Assembly: GCA_037126765.1 (NCBI GenBank)
Contig: JBBCBC010000024.1
Location: forward strand, 19,875,554-19,939,553
Length of the DNA stretch: 64,000 nt
Origin: Stenogyne calaminthoides
Taxonomy: Eukaryota > Streptophyta > Magnoliopsida > Lamiales > Lamiaceae
Direction: 5' to 3'
The number at the start of each line of letters is the position of its first letter. Position 1 is the stretch's first letter. The position numbers were made by a program, and so were the translations under genes. The notes under the pieces are model-generated. The model was not told the DNA's origin. It saw only the letters and a list, made by a program, of their open reading frames with translations, and ran no database searches. This document shows positions 21,356 through 31,686 of the stretch, in pieces.

Positions 21356-21363
21356 TTTATATA
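21356..21363 (-). promoter_or_regulatory. TATA box of the H2A gene
   Basis: TATATAAA on the minus strand, 79 bases upstream of the ATG at 21277. Confidence 0.55.
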
Positions 21364-21483
21364 GAAACTGTTAGGAGGTATTGGAGAGTTTGATTTGCTG
21401 TTTTTCTATTTCACGGATCGATGACATGTCAATGAAATATATTTTGAATTTAGTGAAAAATCATGGCGAGCTGGGAGATATAT

Positions 21484-21536
21484 TTTGGCGGGTTGCTGAA
21501 GGAATCTAAGTTGAAATTAAAGTGTTATTTTGGCGC
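21484..21536. promoter_or_regulatory. two E2F-like sites between the divergent H2A copies
   Basis: TTTGGCGG at 21484-21491 and TTTGGCGC at 21529-21536, the second within the palindrome TTGGCGCCAA. Both fit the consensus WTTSSCSS. E2F sites are expected for S-phase histone genes; they lie 207-259 bases upstream of the intact H2A start. The match is by eye only. Confidence 0.4.
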
Positions 21537-21705
21537 CAATTTTTCTCACTAAATTCGAAATATTTCTATCAATGCCATGTCATGGGTCGTGGAATGGAAA
21601 ATTGGCAAATAAAAACCTCCAATACCTACCAACGACAATATGGATTTATTTTTTCACCGCTCTAATCTCACCAAATCAATTCATATACATTTTCATGATG
21701 AAAAA

Positions 21706-22212
21706 AAAAAGAAGCTCCATTGAAGAATTTGTGGCGAAGAATAACAGTAAATTGAAGTCCAAGACTTCCAAACCTATCTCGCGGTCAGAGAGCCGACCTT
21801 CAATTCTCGGTTTCCATGATTGACAGGTTCTTGAGGAAAGGGAAGTATATCAACTGAATTAACATGATTGCCCACGTTTACCTAACTGTTGTCCTGTAGT
21901 ACATAATAACGAGATAATCTATGCAACACCCTTCACACTTATTTTTTTTAGTTAAAAAAAAGTAATATTTTGACATTTAGGGAATCTATTCAATTTGTAT
22001 TTAGTCTTAGGGATCTAGGTTTTGGATTATGCATGTGAAGAAGCAGAGAGAAGAAGAAAAATATTAAACCAATACATATATCAATGACAGTTCAAAATGA
22101 TGCAGAGTTGAGCAAGCTATTCGAGGGTGTTACCATTCCATGTTCTGATGGAGGACCCAAAATTCCCAACAATTTTTTATTTTTTTTACCTAGGAACAAT
22201 GAAGAAATATAG
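21706..22212 (+). pseudogene. broken histone H2A copy
   Basis: Mirror copy of the H2A gene. Exon-1 homology covers 21706-21913: the start codon reads AGA, the KPISRSE segment is out of frame with the following QFSVSMIDRFLRKGKY, a TGA follows soon after, and the splice donor is AT instead of GT. Exon-2 homology covers 22019-22212 with a frameshift in a purine run, then HISMTVQNDAELSKLFEGV. The copy keeps RFLRKGKY, closer to ordinary H2A than the intact gene, so the common ancestor was more canonical. Confidence 0.8.
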
Positions 22213-22412
22213 ACAGGTTAGTAACACGTCATATATGAAAACTTAGGGTGTTGTATTGTTTTCCTTAATCATGTATCTGGTGAGGCTATATAGCAAATAG
22301 TAATTCATTCGCCCTTTCAGATGGTATTCTATGTGCTTCTAATTATATTATTATGTCACTCTTTTATGAATGATCTCCAAGACTAATGAGGTAATATATT
22401 GATTTTATTGGG

Positions 22413-23437
22413 AAAAATGAGAAACAAGTATATACATGCAATAATTGTAAGGTCTTAACATCAAGAAAAGATATATAAGACGGTTGGAAATCAATTACTG
22501 CCAGAGATAAGATGCAAAAACAATAACAAGATTTTGCACGCAAGGAAACTTATTTCATATATAGTTCAAAAGAACAAATGTAAAACACACTTAAAGTACA
22601 TCTAATACTGTCAAAATCAAGAGAGCAATCAAGACATGGTCAGGAATAAGTAGCTCATGAAAGAATCTAAAGGATCATCACCCAAACAATCTAAGACGAC
22701 GATCTTGGCAATCTTGACGATCTCAACAAGATCAAAACAAACATATACAAACTATTATTCTTCTTATATTCATCTATTTCGGGTATCATTTGCTTCGTAT
22801 AGAGACTTACTTTTATTTTGTCGGTTAACATTATTTTACGTTTAATATATAGGCATAGCAACTTTGGTTGCACTTTTGTTTTTTTTGTTTTTTCTTTTTG
22901 GAGATCCACAGTCCTCACTCGATCTGATAGGTATGTCCTATTGAACTTTGTACATAATACATTCAATTAACGAATTGATCATAGATTGCTTATAGTTCAT
23001 ATTTATTGTCATATTTTAACCTATGTTTTAAGTTCAATTAATCCTTAAATGTTTACTTTGATCAAGTTCCATGCTTTTGTATTGAAAATAAGAATTTAAT
23101 TGATGTTCGAGTCCATTTGGAGTGATTTGAAGAGGTAGAATTGAAGTCTTCAAAGAAGAAAGATCAGAACAAGTTTTCTCATAAGGCTTAAACATGCCTT
23201 ATATTGCAGCTAGGCTCTAAAAAGTATCAGAAGACGTTTTTGCATAAGGTGTGGGCACACTTAAGGTCCTAAGTCTCCTGATGGGAATTCTCAAAATTGG
23301 CACTCAAATCTCTATTACAACACTCAAATTTTATTCTTCCCATTTTAGGAGTCTTAAATATTTTTGAGTTATCGTAGATTATATAAATTTATGGTTATCT
23401 GTTTATATTTTAAATGTTCTTAGATTAGTTTTTCCAC
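22413..23437. other. intergenic stretch without recognised features
   Basis: AT-rich and non-coding as far as I can see. Short open frames near 22660-22960 have no recognisable content. Confidence 0.4.
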
Positions 23438-23901
23438 TGTTTTCAGAACTGGGTTGAACCGGCCGGTTCAACCGGTTGAACCGGGAACCGCCATGGAACC
23501 GGTCCGAATACCCTCAAAGAACCATTTTTACGGTTGAACCGGAAAAAATCGATCAAAACCGGAAAATCGGTAAAACCGGTTGAACCAATTTTTGTTATTT
23601 TTTTAATTTTTTAAAATTTTTAATTAATTTAAAATTTAATCCTTATTTTTATCATTCTTATTTTAAATTGTATTGTGTTGTATATGATTCTATTGTGTTT
23701 ATTACAAAATGAAACTTATAATATATCATTTTAAATTTTATAAATGCATATTTATTTTATTTTTAATGTAATATAGAGAATATTTTTAAAATATTGATAA
23801 GAATCATTTTAACAGTTGGAACATCGGACAGACCGGTCCAACCGGTTGAACCGCCAACCGTTTCCCAATCCGGTTTGATCGTCGGTTCGGTTATGAAAAC
23901 A
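23438..23901. mobile_element. probable TIR element with GGTTCAACCGG subterminal repeats
   Basis: The ends TGTTTTCAGAAC and (reverse) TGTTTTCATAAC form short inverted repeats. Next to each lie clusters of GGTTGAACCGG / GGTTCAACCGG (23451-23585 and 23831-23890) around an AT-rich centre. Subterminal clusters like this are typical of hAT-type elements. I found no flanking duplication, so the boundaries are provisional. Confidence 0.45.
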
Positions 23902-24346
23902 TTGAGTTTTTCTTTAACTCCATAATAGAATTTAGTGGCTAGAAGTTAGGAATTATATAGAGAAAATTATAGCTAACTACATGATTCTCCCTCTCCTAAC
24001 AATTTAGTACAATTGTTTTTCCCAGTTACATCTAACTAAAAAAATGGGCAATTAAAAGATTAATTTGACCCTCATTACAAACACCCCCTAGCTCGGCCTC
24101 TCTTCTAGCTCATTTCTCTCTCCGATAAAAGGATTGCCTTCAAATCATGAAACACAAAATCGTTCATTTTAATTACCGCACGCCGCCCCTCTTCACCCAC
24201 CACACACCGCCGTCTTTCATCCGTTCAAATCGTAGTGGCGTCATTCTGCCTTCAGATCGGAGGATTCGAGCAGAGGGTGTTCCTCTAGACGACAGTGATT
24301 GAAGATGATAAGTAGTGCCGGCGAATGGAGATCTGGAGGTCGTCGG
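23902..24346. other. intergenic stretch, possibly gene-flank
   Basis: Bases 24160-24340 are relatively GC-rich (CGCCGCCC, CGCCGTC), resembling a plant leader or coding edge, but no credible long frame exists. It ends at the LTR of element D. Confidence 0.3.
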
Positions 24347-24583
24347 TGTTGATGAGAATATGAAAATCGACTATGGAGAAAACTGAATTGGAGATAAAAC
24401 TCTGTAGATTATTCATTATTTTTACAGAGTACAAGAAGGTCTATTTATAGGAGAGGATAGAACCTTCTAGTCTAACTATCAGCATAACAGAATTAGTTAA
24501 CCTCTACGGTATCACTAATCCAAGCATACAGTGCGTGCAATATTAGAGCGCACGTGCGGGACGCGTGCATCTATTTCTCTACA
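24347..24583 (-). repeat. 3' LTR of copia element D (237 bp)
   Basis: On the minus strand it begins TGTAGAGAAATAG right after a G-rich tract and ends CTCATCAACA. The short LTR and a TATA-like CTATAAATAG (24432-24441) point to a different copia lineage from the Sirevirus-like elements. The next five minus-strand bases occupy 24342-24346; the other end was lost. Confidence 0.75.
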
Positions 24584-24595
24584 TCCCCCCCTCAA
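24584..24595 (-). other. polypurine tract of element D
   Basis: TTGAGGGGGGGA on the minus strand, adjacent to the LTR start. Confidence 0.75.
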
Positions 24596-24598
24596 GTT

Positions 24599-25292
24599 GC
24601 AAGTGATCAAGACAATGCAACTTGGAAAGCTTGAACTCCGAGCAGTTTAGTGAAAATATCTGCTAGTTGAGTTGTAGAATTAACATGAAGAAGCAAGAGA
24701 AAACCAGATTTGAACAACGCTCGAACAATGTGACAATCAATATCTATGTACTTGGTTCGCTCATGAAAAATCGGATTCTCTGTGATATGTATAGCAGCTA
24801 GATTGTCACAGCAAAGATCAAGAGGCTGGTGGACTAATAAGTGGAAAGTCTTGGCAATATACGAAGTCCACTGTAGCTCCAAAGATGTAGTTGCAAGAGC
24901 ACGATACTCCGCCTCGGCTGACGAACGAGACACAGTATTTTGTTTCTTTGTTTTCCAAGAGATCAATGCACCCCCCAAGAAGATACAATAACCTGTTAAG
25001 GACTTTCGAGTGTCCAAACAATTACCCCAATCCGCATCACTGTATCCCCGAAGAACAAATCAGTATGAGCAGAATAATATATTCCAAGATCCATAGTTCC
25101 TTTGAGATATTTCAAAACATTGACTGCCATATCCCAATGAGCTGTTGAAGGCTTAGTGACAAATTGACTAAGTTGTTGTACTGCAAAAGCAATATCCGGC
25201 CTTGTAAAATTCAAATACAAAAGTCTTCCAACTGTCCTCCTATACAAAGTAGGATCAGAAAGTGGTGTGCCCTGAGTAGCCGATAAATGAAC
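24599..25292 (-). pseudogene. copia element D: end of reverse transcriptase and RNase H
   Basis: Read from 25292: the end of reverse transcriptase (TPLSDPTLY, RRTVGRLLYL, RPDIAFAVQQLSQF, LKYLKGTMDLG), a frameshift around 25000-25020, then RNase H with TRKSLTGYCIFLGGA, SRSSAEAEYRALA (catalytic Glu), CDNLAAIHI (catalytic Asp) and a degenerate C-terminus ending at 24607. The 5' part of D was displaced by insertion of element C at 25293. It is a fossil. Confidence 0.85.
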
Positions 25293-27290
25293 TGTTGGTC
25301 CAGGTGCAAACGAGTCTTACACGTGTATGGGGGGAGAATACATGTGTTCAGTGATTTTAAAACTTTTTCTTCACTGAGGTCAGATGGGTCAGGTTGTCCT
25401 GATGATTTGGCCCTGAGAAGCACAGATGCCCTGAGTCAAAGTTTACCTGAGACAGTGATCCTGAAGCCGCTTTTCAAGAAATTTCGAGATAATCCCAACA
25501 GAGCTGAAGTTTTTCAGAGATCCTGAGTTGCTAGGATAGCTACTCAGATGTGCGGAATGGTTGGCCCTAAGTTTATACTCGTTTTAAGCTTTGCTGAAAA
25601 CCTTCCTTTTAATGGAATAGTGATTAAGGCTGTGATTCAGTTAGATGCAACTTCAGTGGATTGATTCCAACTGAATATCAGTGAAAATATGCTTTCAGTT
25701 AAAGATATGCAACAGATAATCAATGCAGAACAGAAAGCAAATAACACAGCAAGTTATAGTGGTTCAGAGACTCAAGCTCCAACGTCCACTCTCTCTGATC
25801 CTCAGAGAAATTCCTTAACCACTTCCTAAGGTTTTCTGACTACCTCAATGTAGTTTACTAACCATTCTATTTTGAGCTTTCTGACTACCTCTGTAGTTTA
25901 CTTACTCAAAACACACACAAGCTTTCTGACTATCCAAGATAGTTTACTCACTTCTTCTCTAGAGTTTTCTGACTACCTCTGTAGTTTACTAACTGTTTAC
26001 AACTCCAACTCACCAACAATCACACTCAAACTACCTTACAAAGGGTTTGGGGTTTCTTGGTTGGTTTCCAACTAGGATGAGATATCCTTTACAATTAAGA
26101 ATAATGCAAAGGCTAGGATATCTCTACTAAGCTTTGGATATATCTTATCAAAACTAGGCTTAGTGAATGAGCTCTCTTCAATGTAAAGCACTTGGGAAAT
26201 TCTTGGGTTTTCGAGTGCTTCAACTTGCAATAATAAGTTTGAGCTCTTGAGTTGCTTACAAATTTCCCGTAACCTTCAATGTAGAGGGTCACAAGTATTT
26301 ATAGGCAGACACCAAGGTCACTCTTGAAAAATTATCCGTTGGAAGAGATAGCTTCATGAGTTTCCTATTATGGTGTGTAATGAACGGCTATATTTAGGGT
26401 TTGAAACTCCCTAGCATGTTTTAGGCAAAATGCTTTTCATGCAGCCGGTCACCACTTTTTGCGATGGAAACATAGTACTCTTGACATGCTTCAAAGGACT
26501 GTCGCTTTCAAAGTCGATAGAAAGTACAAGTGTTGTCTTCCTCTGATTGGCTCTTGTCTTCAGTTAATGTAGACAAACACAACAACTCTTTTTTGGTCAA
26601 TATCTCTGAGTGATATAACCTTAACAACACTTTGTTTTAGTTCCTTTTGTCTGCATGTGAATGTCTTGAGCAATATCTATTTTCCTAAGTAATCGCATTT
26701 TTCTCAGTATTGTATCCTTCAGATAGATATTTTCAGTGCCTCGGAACATTTAGGTTTATACTGAACATTCAATTACATTCTTGAGTCTTGATAACTCATC
26801 GCCTTTCATATCTTGATCTTGATATCTTGATCTTGATCTTGATCTTGAGTCTTGAGTCTTGTCTTTGAGTCTTGAGTCTTGAGTCTTGAGTCTTACGAGT
26901 CTTGATGTCTTTTTGAGTCTTGAGTCTTACGAGTCTTGAGTCTTCTTGATATCTTGGTATATCTTTTGAGTCTTCATCTTTTGAGTCTTGATTTCTCGAT
27001 CTCATCTTGAATCTTTAGTTTCTCAGTTTCATCTTCGAAACTTGATTTCTCGATTTCATCTTCGAAACTTTAGTTTCTCGATTTCATCTTTGAAACTTGA
27101 AACATCTTGAGTCTTCAGAATCTTCAGAATCTATCCTGATCTATATCTGCTGACTATACATGGTGCAGATAACATCTTGAACACTCTAAAACTGAATCCT
27201 GACTTAACTATCAAGATTATCCTGAACATGTCATACTCAGGGGTTTTGGGATCTAATCAAAATCTTCTTTATTAAATTCATCTCCCAACA
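25293..27290 (-). repeat. 3' LTR of element C (1998 bp)
   Basis: On the minus strand it starts TGTTGGGAGATG at 27290 and ends GTTTGCACCTGGACCAACA at 25293. It aligns with the LTR of A throughout: TATA box 26296-26303, reversed tandem array about 25830-26000, core motif 25755-25790, hairpin near 25319-25346 with one mismatch. Confidence 0.92.
26813..26975 (-). repeat. GAGTCTT minisatellite in LTR of C
   Basis: Array of GAGTCTT and GATCTT words (minus strand AAGACTC), longer and purer than in the LTR of A (8330-8475) or B (12440-12520). Its length varies between copies, as expected of slippage. Confidence 0.75.
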
Positions 27291-27635
27291 ATTTCCCCCT
27301 TTTTGATGATGTCAAAACCATCTTGTTACAGAAATACTTAACCTACACTCAGGTTTCAGTTTTTCCTATTACAATTCAAGAATGGTAAATCTCCCAACAA
27401 TTTCATAATAATTCTCCCAATAATTTCATCACAAAATCATAAGGCATATCAAATATAAAGACATGTAAAAAGATAATGAGATATTATCTTTGAGCATAAA
27501 AGATAAAGTTCCATTGATGTAAGAATAACAGTTACAGATTACAATGAACTTTTCAGAAATAAAGAAAAAAACAAAAGAATTACAAGAGTCTTCAGTCTTG
27601 GTCTTCAGTCTTCTTTGATCTTCAGCTCTAGCTCT
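27291..27635 (-). other. polypurine tract and 3' untranslated region of element C
   Basis: AAAAAGGGGGAAAT (minus) at 27291-27304 abuts the LTR. Further upstream, around 27390-27425, are degenerate copies (AAATTGTTGGGAGA and AAATTATTGGGAGA) in place of the extra tracts seen in A. Confidence 0.75.
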
Positions 27636-30600
27636 TCACTCTTCTTCAACCTCATCCATAGGCACTTCTAGGTTGAACATCCCATAATACCTCTTCTTCA
27701 ATGCATCTCTCTCCTTGATGATATCAGGGTTGTTACCTGTCAGGCCTAACTGGATGGCATATTGAGCAATTTCCTGAGATATGGCTGTTTCATTTACCAA
27801 GCCATTCTCTAGCCTAGGAGCAGGGTATGTGTATGGACCAGGGGCAGTGATCTGAACATTTTCTTCATCCGCAAGATTAATCCAACTCTGTAAGTACTTT
27901 GAATAGAAGGTCAGTAGATAATCAATAAAGGCTTCATTTGGATCTGAGCTTTCCCCTCTCCATTCTCTCAGCACTTCGTAGTAAAACCAGAAGGTTCTTT
28001 TAATCTCTTCTCAAGCATCATTGAATTGGATTGGCATCCACTTATCAATGTGCGGCCACTTCTGAGATTTAACTGTCCCTCTCCTTTTGCTAAGGAACTT
28101 CCTGAAACCACTTCTACGCTTCTGCTCTTCTTCCTTCTTTTTCCTTATCAAAGGCACTCCTGAAACTGAAGCAGCAGTTTTCTTGGCTTGTTCGACCTGA
28201 AGTCATCTCAAGGCTCTCCTGGTATTGAAGACTTCTTTCTGAGGTTCCTCTTCAGACTCTTCTAATTCCATGATCAGCTTTCTCTGTGTTGGCTTAGAAG
28301 CCTTAGCTCTTTTCCTCTCAGGTTCAACAAACGCCACAACCTTCCTCTTGATAGGTTGTTCAGCGCCGGCTTGGCTTGTCTCTACCTTTCTTCTAGCACT
28401 CAGTTTTTCAGCAATGACTTCTTGCATTGTTTCCTCAGAAACATGAGTGTAGACAGGCTTCTCCACTTTCTTAGATTTGTGCTTTTCAGTGGCTTCAACT
28501 TCCTTCAAGGCTTCAGCAATATTCTTCTTTTCAGCCTCTTTATCTGCCTTTCTCTCCAAGGTGTGTGCCAATAATACCCTTAGGTCGGCTCCTGGCCTTT
28601 CCCCCTTCTTGGCACCATACCTTGGTAGAAGTTTGGATAGTGCAGTGTCCATATGGTATTGTTCTTTGCTGACACTTCGCACCTCTCCAGCCAACTGGTC
28701 TTACTCTTCTTCTAGCCTCATCAGGTGGTTCTTAGCCACAGAGAACTCTTCAGACATTGGTGCAAACTGGTTGGAGAGCATATCTTTAAACATCTCTGTC
28801 ATCTTGGTCATGAGCATGGAGCCCATTTCCTCAACAACATTCTTGATCAAATGATCATTCTTCTCCACCAGCTTGGCTTCCAGAAATGAAGTCCTTTCCT
28901 GATACATCTGCTTCAGCTCTGCACTCAGCTCAGTCTTGACTCCATCTATCTTCCCTTCCATGGCAGTCATCCTATCATTCAGAGAACTCTGAAGCTGCAT
29001 CAGGTCTGAAGTAGAACTCAGACTTTCCATATTCTGGGACTGGTTGGCCAATGCTTATTCAATCTGAGCCACTTTCTCCACGATTGGCACAACCTTGTCA
29101 AGCTTTTCCACAATGGGAGTGAGATCAATCTCTGGAGCATAGAGAATTTACTGCTTTTCCTGAGCTGGTTGCTCTGCCTGAGCCTCAGTCTCTATCTGAG
29201 CTTCAGTCTCCACCTGAGCCTCTGTTTCCACCTGAGCATCGGTTTCCACCCGAGCCTCAGTCTGAAGAGTACTAACTTCAGTCTGAGGATGTGTGACATC
29301 AGGCTCTCCAGCATCAGTACTATCCTTCTCCATTTGAGATTGTTTCTCAGCATTCCCTTGTTGGTCCCCATCTTGATTTTTATCTTTGGAGCTCGGAGCA
29401 CCAACATCAGCTTCTTTCCTCTCAGCAAGCTTCTTCCTAACCAGCTCATCAAAATCTGACACTTTCATCCTGAGCTTGGTTTTTCTGAACCTGGAGAACT
29501 CAGTTAAAACTGTTGTCTCCTCATTCCACCAGTCTTCACCTCTGAATGTAGCAATATTGAGCATCTCAGGTAGAGTCTGATTGAGAATGTAGACTGTTGT
29601 CCTCAGTGTGAAAAAGAGATCCTGAAGGTCAGGATATGAGCTTAGCTCAGGGTACCTGTCCAATATGAACCGTTCCCCCTTGCTTTGCCACTCAGTTTCT
29701 TCTGCTTCGCCCTTCTTCAGCTTTGGGCTCTCAGGTTCAGTGGGAAGTTCTTCAGTTGCTGAGGGATCAAAGAAAGGATCACTCAGGAGCTCATCAAAAT
29801 TTAACAGCTCCTGAGGCTCAGCTTGATCTGAGGATTGAGCAGGCACTTCCTCAGTTGGAATCTGAGCTTGTTCTGAGGTCTGAGGTCCCTTGAAAATTTC
29901 TTGAGAGAATTTATCTGAGCTCAGGGACGTCTCAAGAACCTCAGAGAAGACTTGCTCCTCAGTTTGCTCCTGTGCCGTAGATACAACCTGAGCCAATAGT
30001 TGTAATGGCGATTTCTGAGCTTTCTGGCTCTCAGGTTGCACCTCCTCAGGTTCGCTCACCTCCTCCTCAGTGGAAATTAGCATTCTTCTGCGCTTGGGAG
30101 CAAGGTTTCTTCTTCATGGCTTCTCCCTTCTCTCTTTTCACCTCCATCAAAGCCTTCCCCCTGGCTTGATGGGTTTCTTCAGCAGCTCCCTCTGCAGCGC
30201 TTTCCTCTTTCTTCTCTTTCTTCCCTTTCAAAGTCTTCCTTGTTGTTGTAGGCTTGAACATGACTTTAGACTTTGGGAAAGGTGAGGAGTTGGCAAAAAT
30301 GTCTTCTTCTTCATGGCACATCTCCAAAATAAAAGCAATTTTGGTTGCATGAAGAATTTTGCCTTTGATTGCCACCGATCCATCCTCCTTCTTGATTTGC
30401 TTGGCCTGGTCACTCACCACTCTGATCAAATACCTCAACCAATTAAAGTCAGTGGTGGGTGAGTCCTCTATAGCAGCCATCAATCTAAGCTTTGGAGTGC
30501 TGATCTGCTCAAAACTTCCGTATCGACTCATGATGCACTTACTAACAATATCTAACAAAACTCTGTATTTCGGCTTCAAATGTCGTTTATTCAATGTAAC

Positions 30601-31020
30601 CTCAAACTTAATAGGATGCTCTGTTATCCTATCAAGGTATTCCTGTTCCCTACCCAGCATATACATTGTAGGGTCCTCACCTCTATCACACAACTCAAAT
30701 ACATCATTCAAATTTTTGGGGATTATATACAACTCCCGTACAAAATCTATGTATTTAGAGCTATGTTCTAGATGGGAAACAGTAATCTGGGACTCGATAC
30801 AATCTTCCTCATCTAATTTCAAGTTCGAAATAAACTCTATTACCTCCTTAGAGTATTCCACTTCCGGTTGGCTCGCAACAAGATTTGTAAGTTTTGCAAT
30901 CCGTATCATATGAAGAGCCTCTTCTTCGTGGGTAGCGTTTGACGAACTTTCGAGCGACACCACATATTCGTACCATGGCTTGTTTGAAATAGCCAATTTA
31001 TAATATATGGAGAAAGTCAT
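27636..31020 (-). pseudogene. accessory gene X of element C (near-complete)
   Basis: The best copy of X: ATG at 31020 to stop at 27636, about 1128 codons. It is open to about 30070, where one extra A in a run shifts frame; after that a single frame continues to the end with stops near 29148, 29054, 28698, 28200 and 28010. N-terminal domain: LHMIRIAKL, SHLEHSSKYIDF, LKPKYRVLLDIVSKCIM, TTDFNWLRYLI. The middle is acidic/Gln-rich and includes a VETEAQ repeat (29150-29260), then coiled coil, a basic KRKVV/KRAKASK part and a C-terminal domain (FWFYYEVLREWRGES). No membrane segment or signal peptide is seen. Closest known relation by position is the extra ORF of Sireviruses, but the content is not envelope-like. 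The function is unknown. Confidence 0.8.
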
Positions 31021-31686
31021 TTTGAGGATTTTTGAGTGTAGGGTTTTGAGACAATGAAGATTCTGGGCAAAAGGGTTTTGAGTTTGCAGAGAATTTTTGG
31101 AGACGAAGGTTAATAAAATGGGACTCGAATGAATTTCAAATGAATATATAGAGTGGGTTTGTGGGAAATCGTATGATTGATTAAAATCAACGGTTGAGAT
31201 TGATCACCGACTAATCGGGTATGTGAAAGGACGATCTCACGAAAAATACGCCGCCATTTTAACCTTATTGGTGATTAATTGAACAGAGCAATTAATGACT
31301 GTTGACCTTCTTCGGCATTTCAAAGATCCCGCCCAAAACATTCTCTTCAGGTGTTTTAGTATTTATTGCAAATGATTACTGAGATTCAGTTAAGCAATAA
31401 ATGAGTTGCATGAGTCATTACTTCTTCAGACTAATTTCCCTCTATCAGTCTTACTGAGTATTGACCTTGATAAAATGTCAAGATATATCTAAAGTAGTCT
31501 TGAACGAGTTCAAGATAATATCGAAATCTTGGAGCGGATCGAGATAATCTTGAAAATTGACCTTTCAAAGATATCTGAGTTTCTCAAGACTCAGATTTTA
31601 GTACTTCTAATTTTATCCTGAGTTTCTCAGTAGAATCCTGAGAAAACTTCATGCATCTGAAAACCTTCAATTTTTCAGATTTTACT
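31021..31686 (-). promoter_or_regulatory. spacer between pol and X of C, with probable internal promoter
   Basis: Non-coding. On the minus strand a TATA-like TATATAT lies at 31144-31150, about 125 bases before the X start, followed by a leader. The upstream half matches the CTCAG-rich spacer of A (3440-3730). Confidence 0.55.

Larger units (their letters stand above)
20575..22410. repeat. head-to-head inverted duplication around a histone H2A gene
   Basis: The sequence left of about 21480 is mirrored on the right: for example CTTAATCATGTATCTGGTGA occurs forward near 22262 and in reverse near 20710, and CTCTTTTATGAATGATCT near 22358 and in reverse near 20605. Arms are ~0.9 kb each and clearly diverged, so the duplication is not recent. 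The left arm carries an intact gene, the right arm a broken one. Confidence 0.8.

Noticed and set aside
22657..22966. Small frames on both strands in the intergenic region.
   Set aside because: Biased, unsupported by any repeat, splice or homology signal I can recognise.
28356..28854. Plus-strand frames of 70-125 codons opposite gene X of element C.
   Set aside because: They are antisense shadows of the charged coiled-coil reading on the minus strand and show no recognisable domain.
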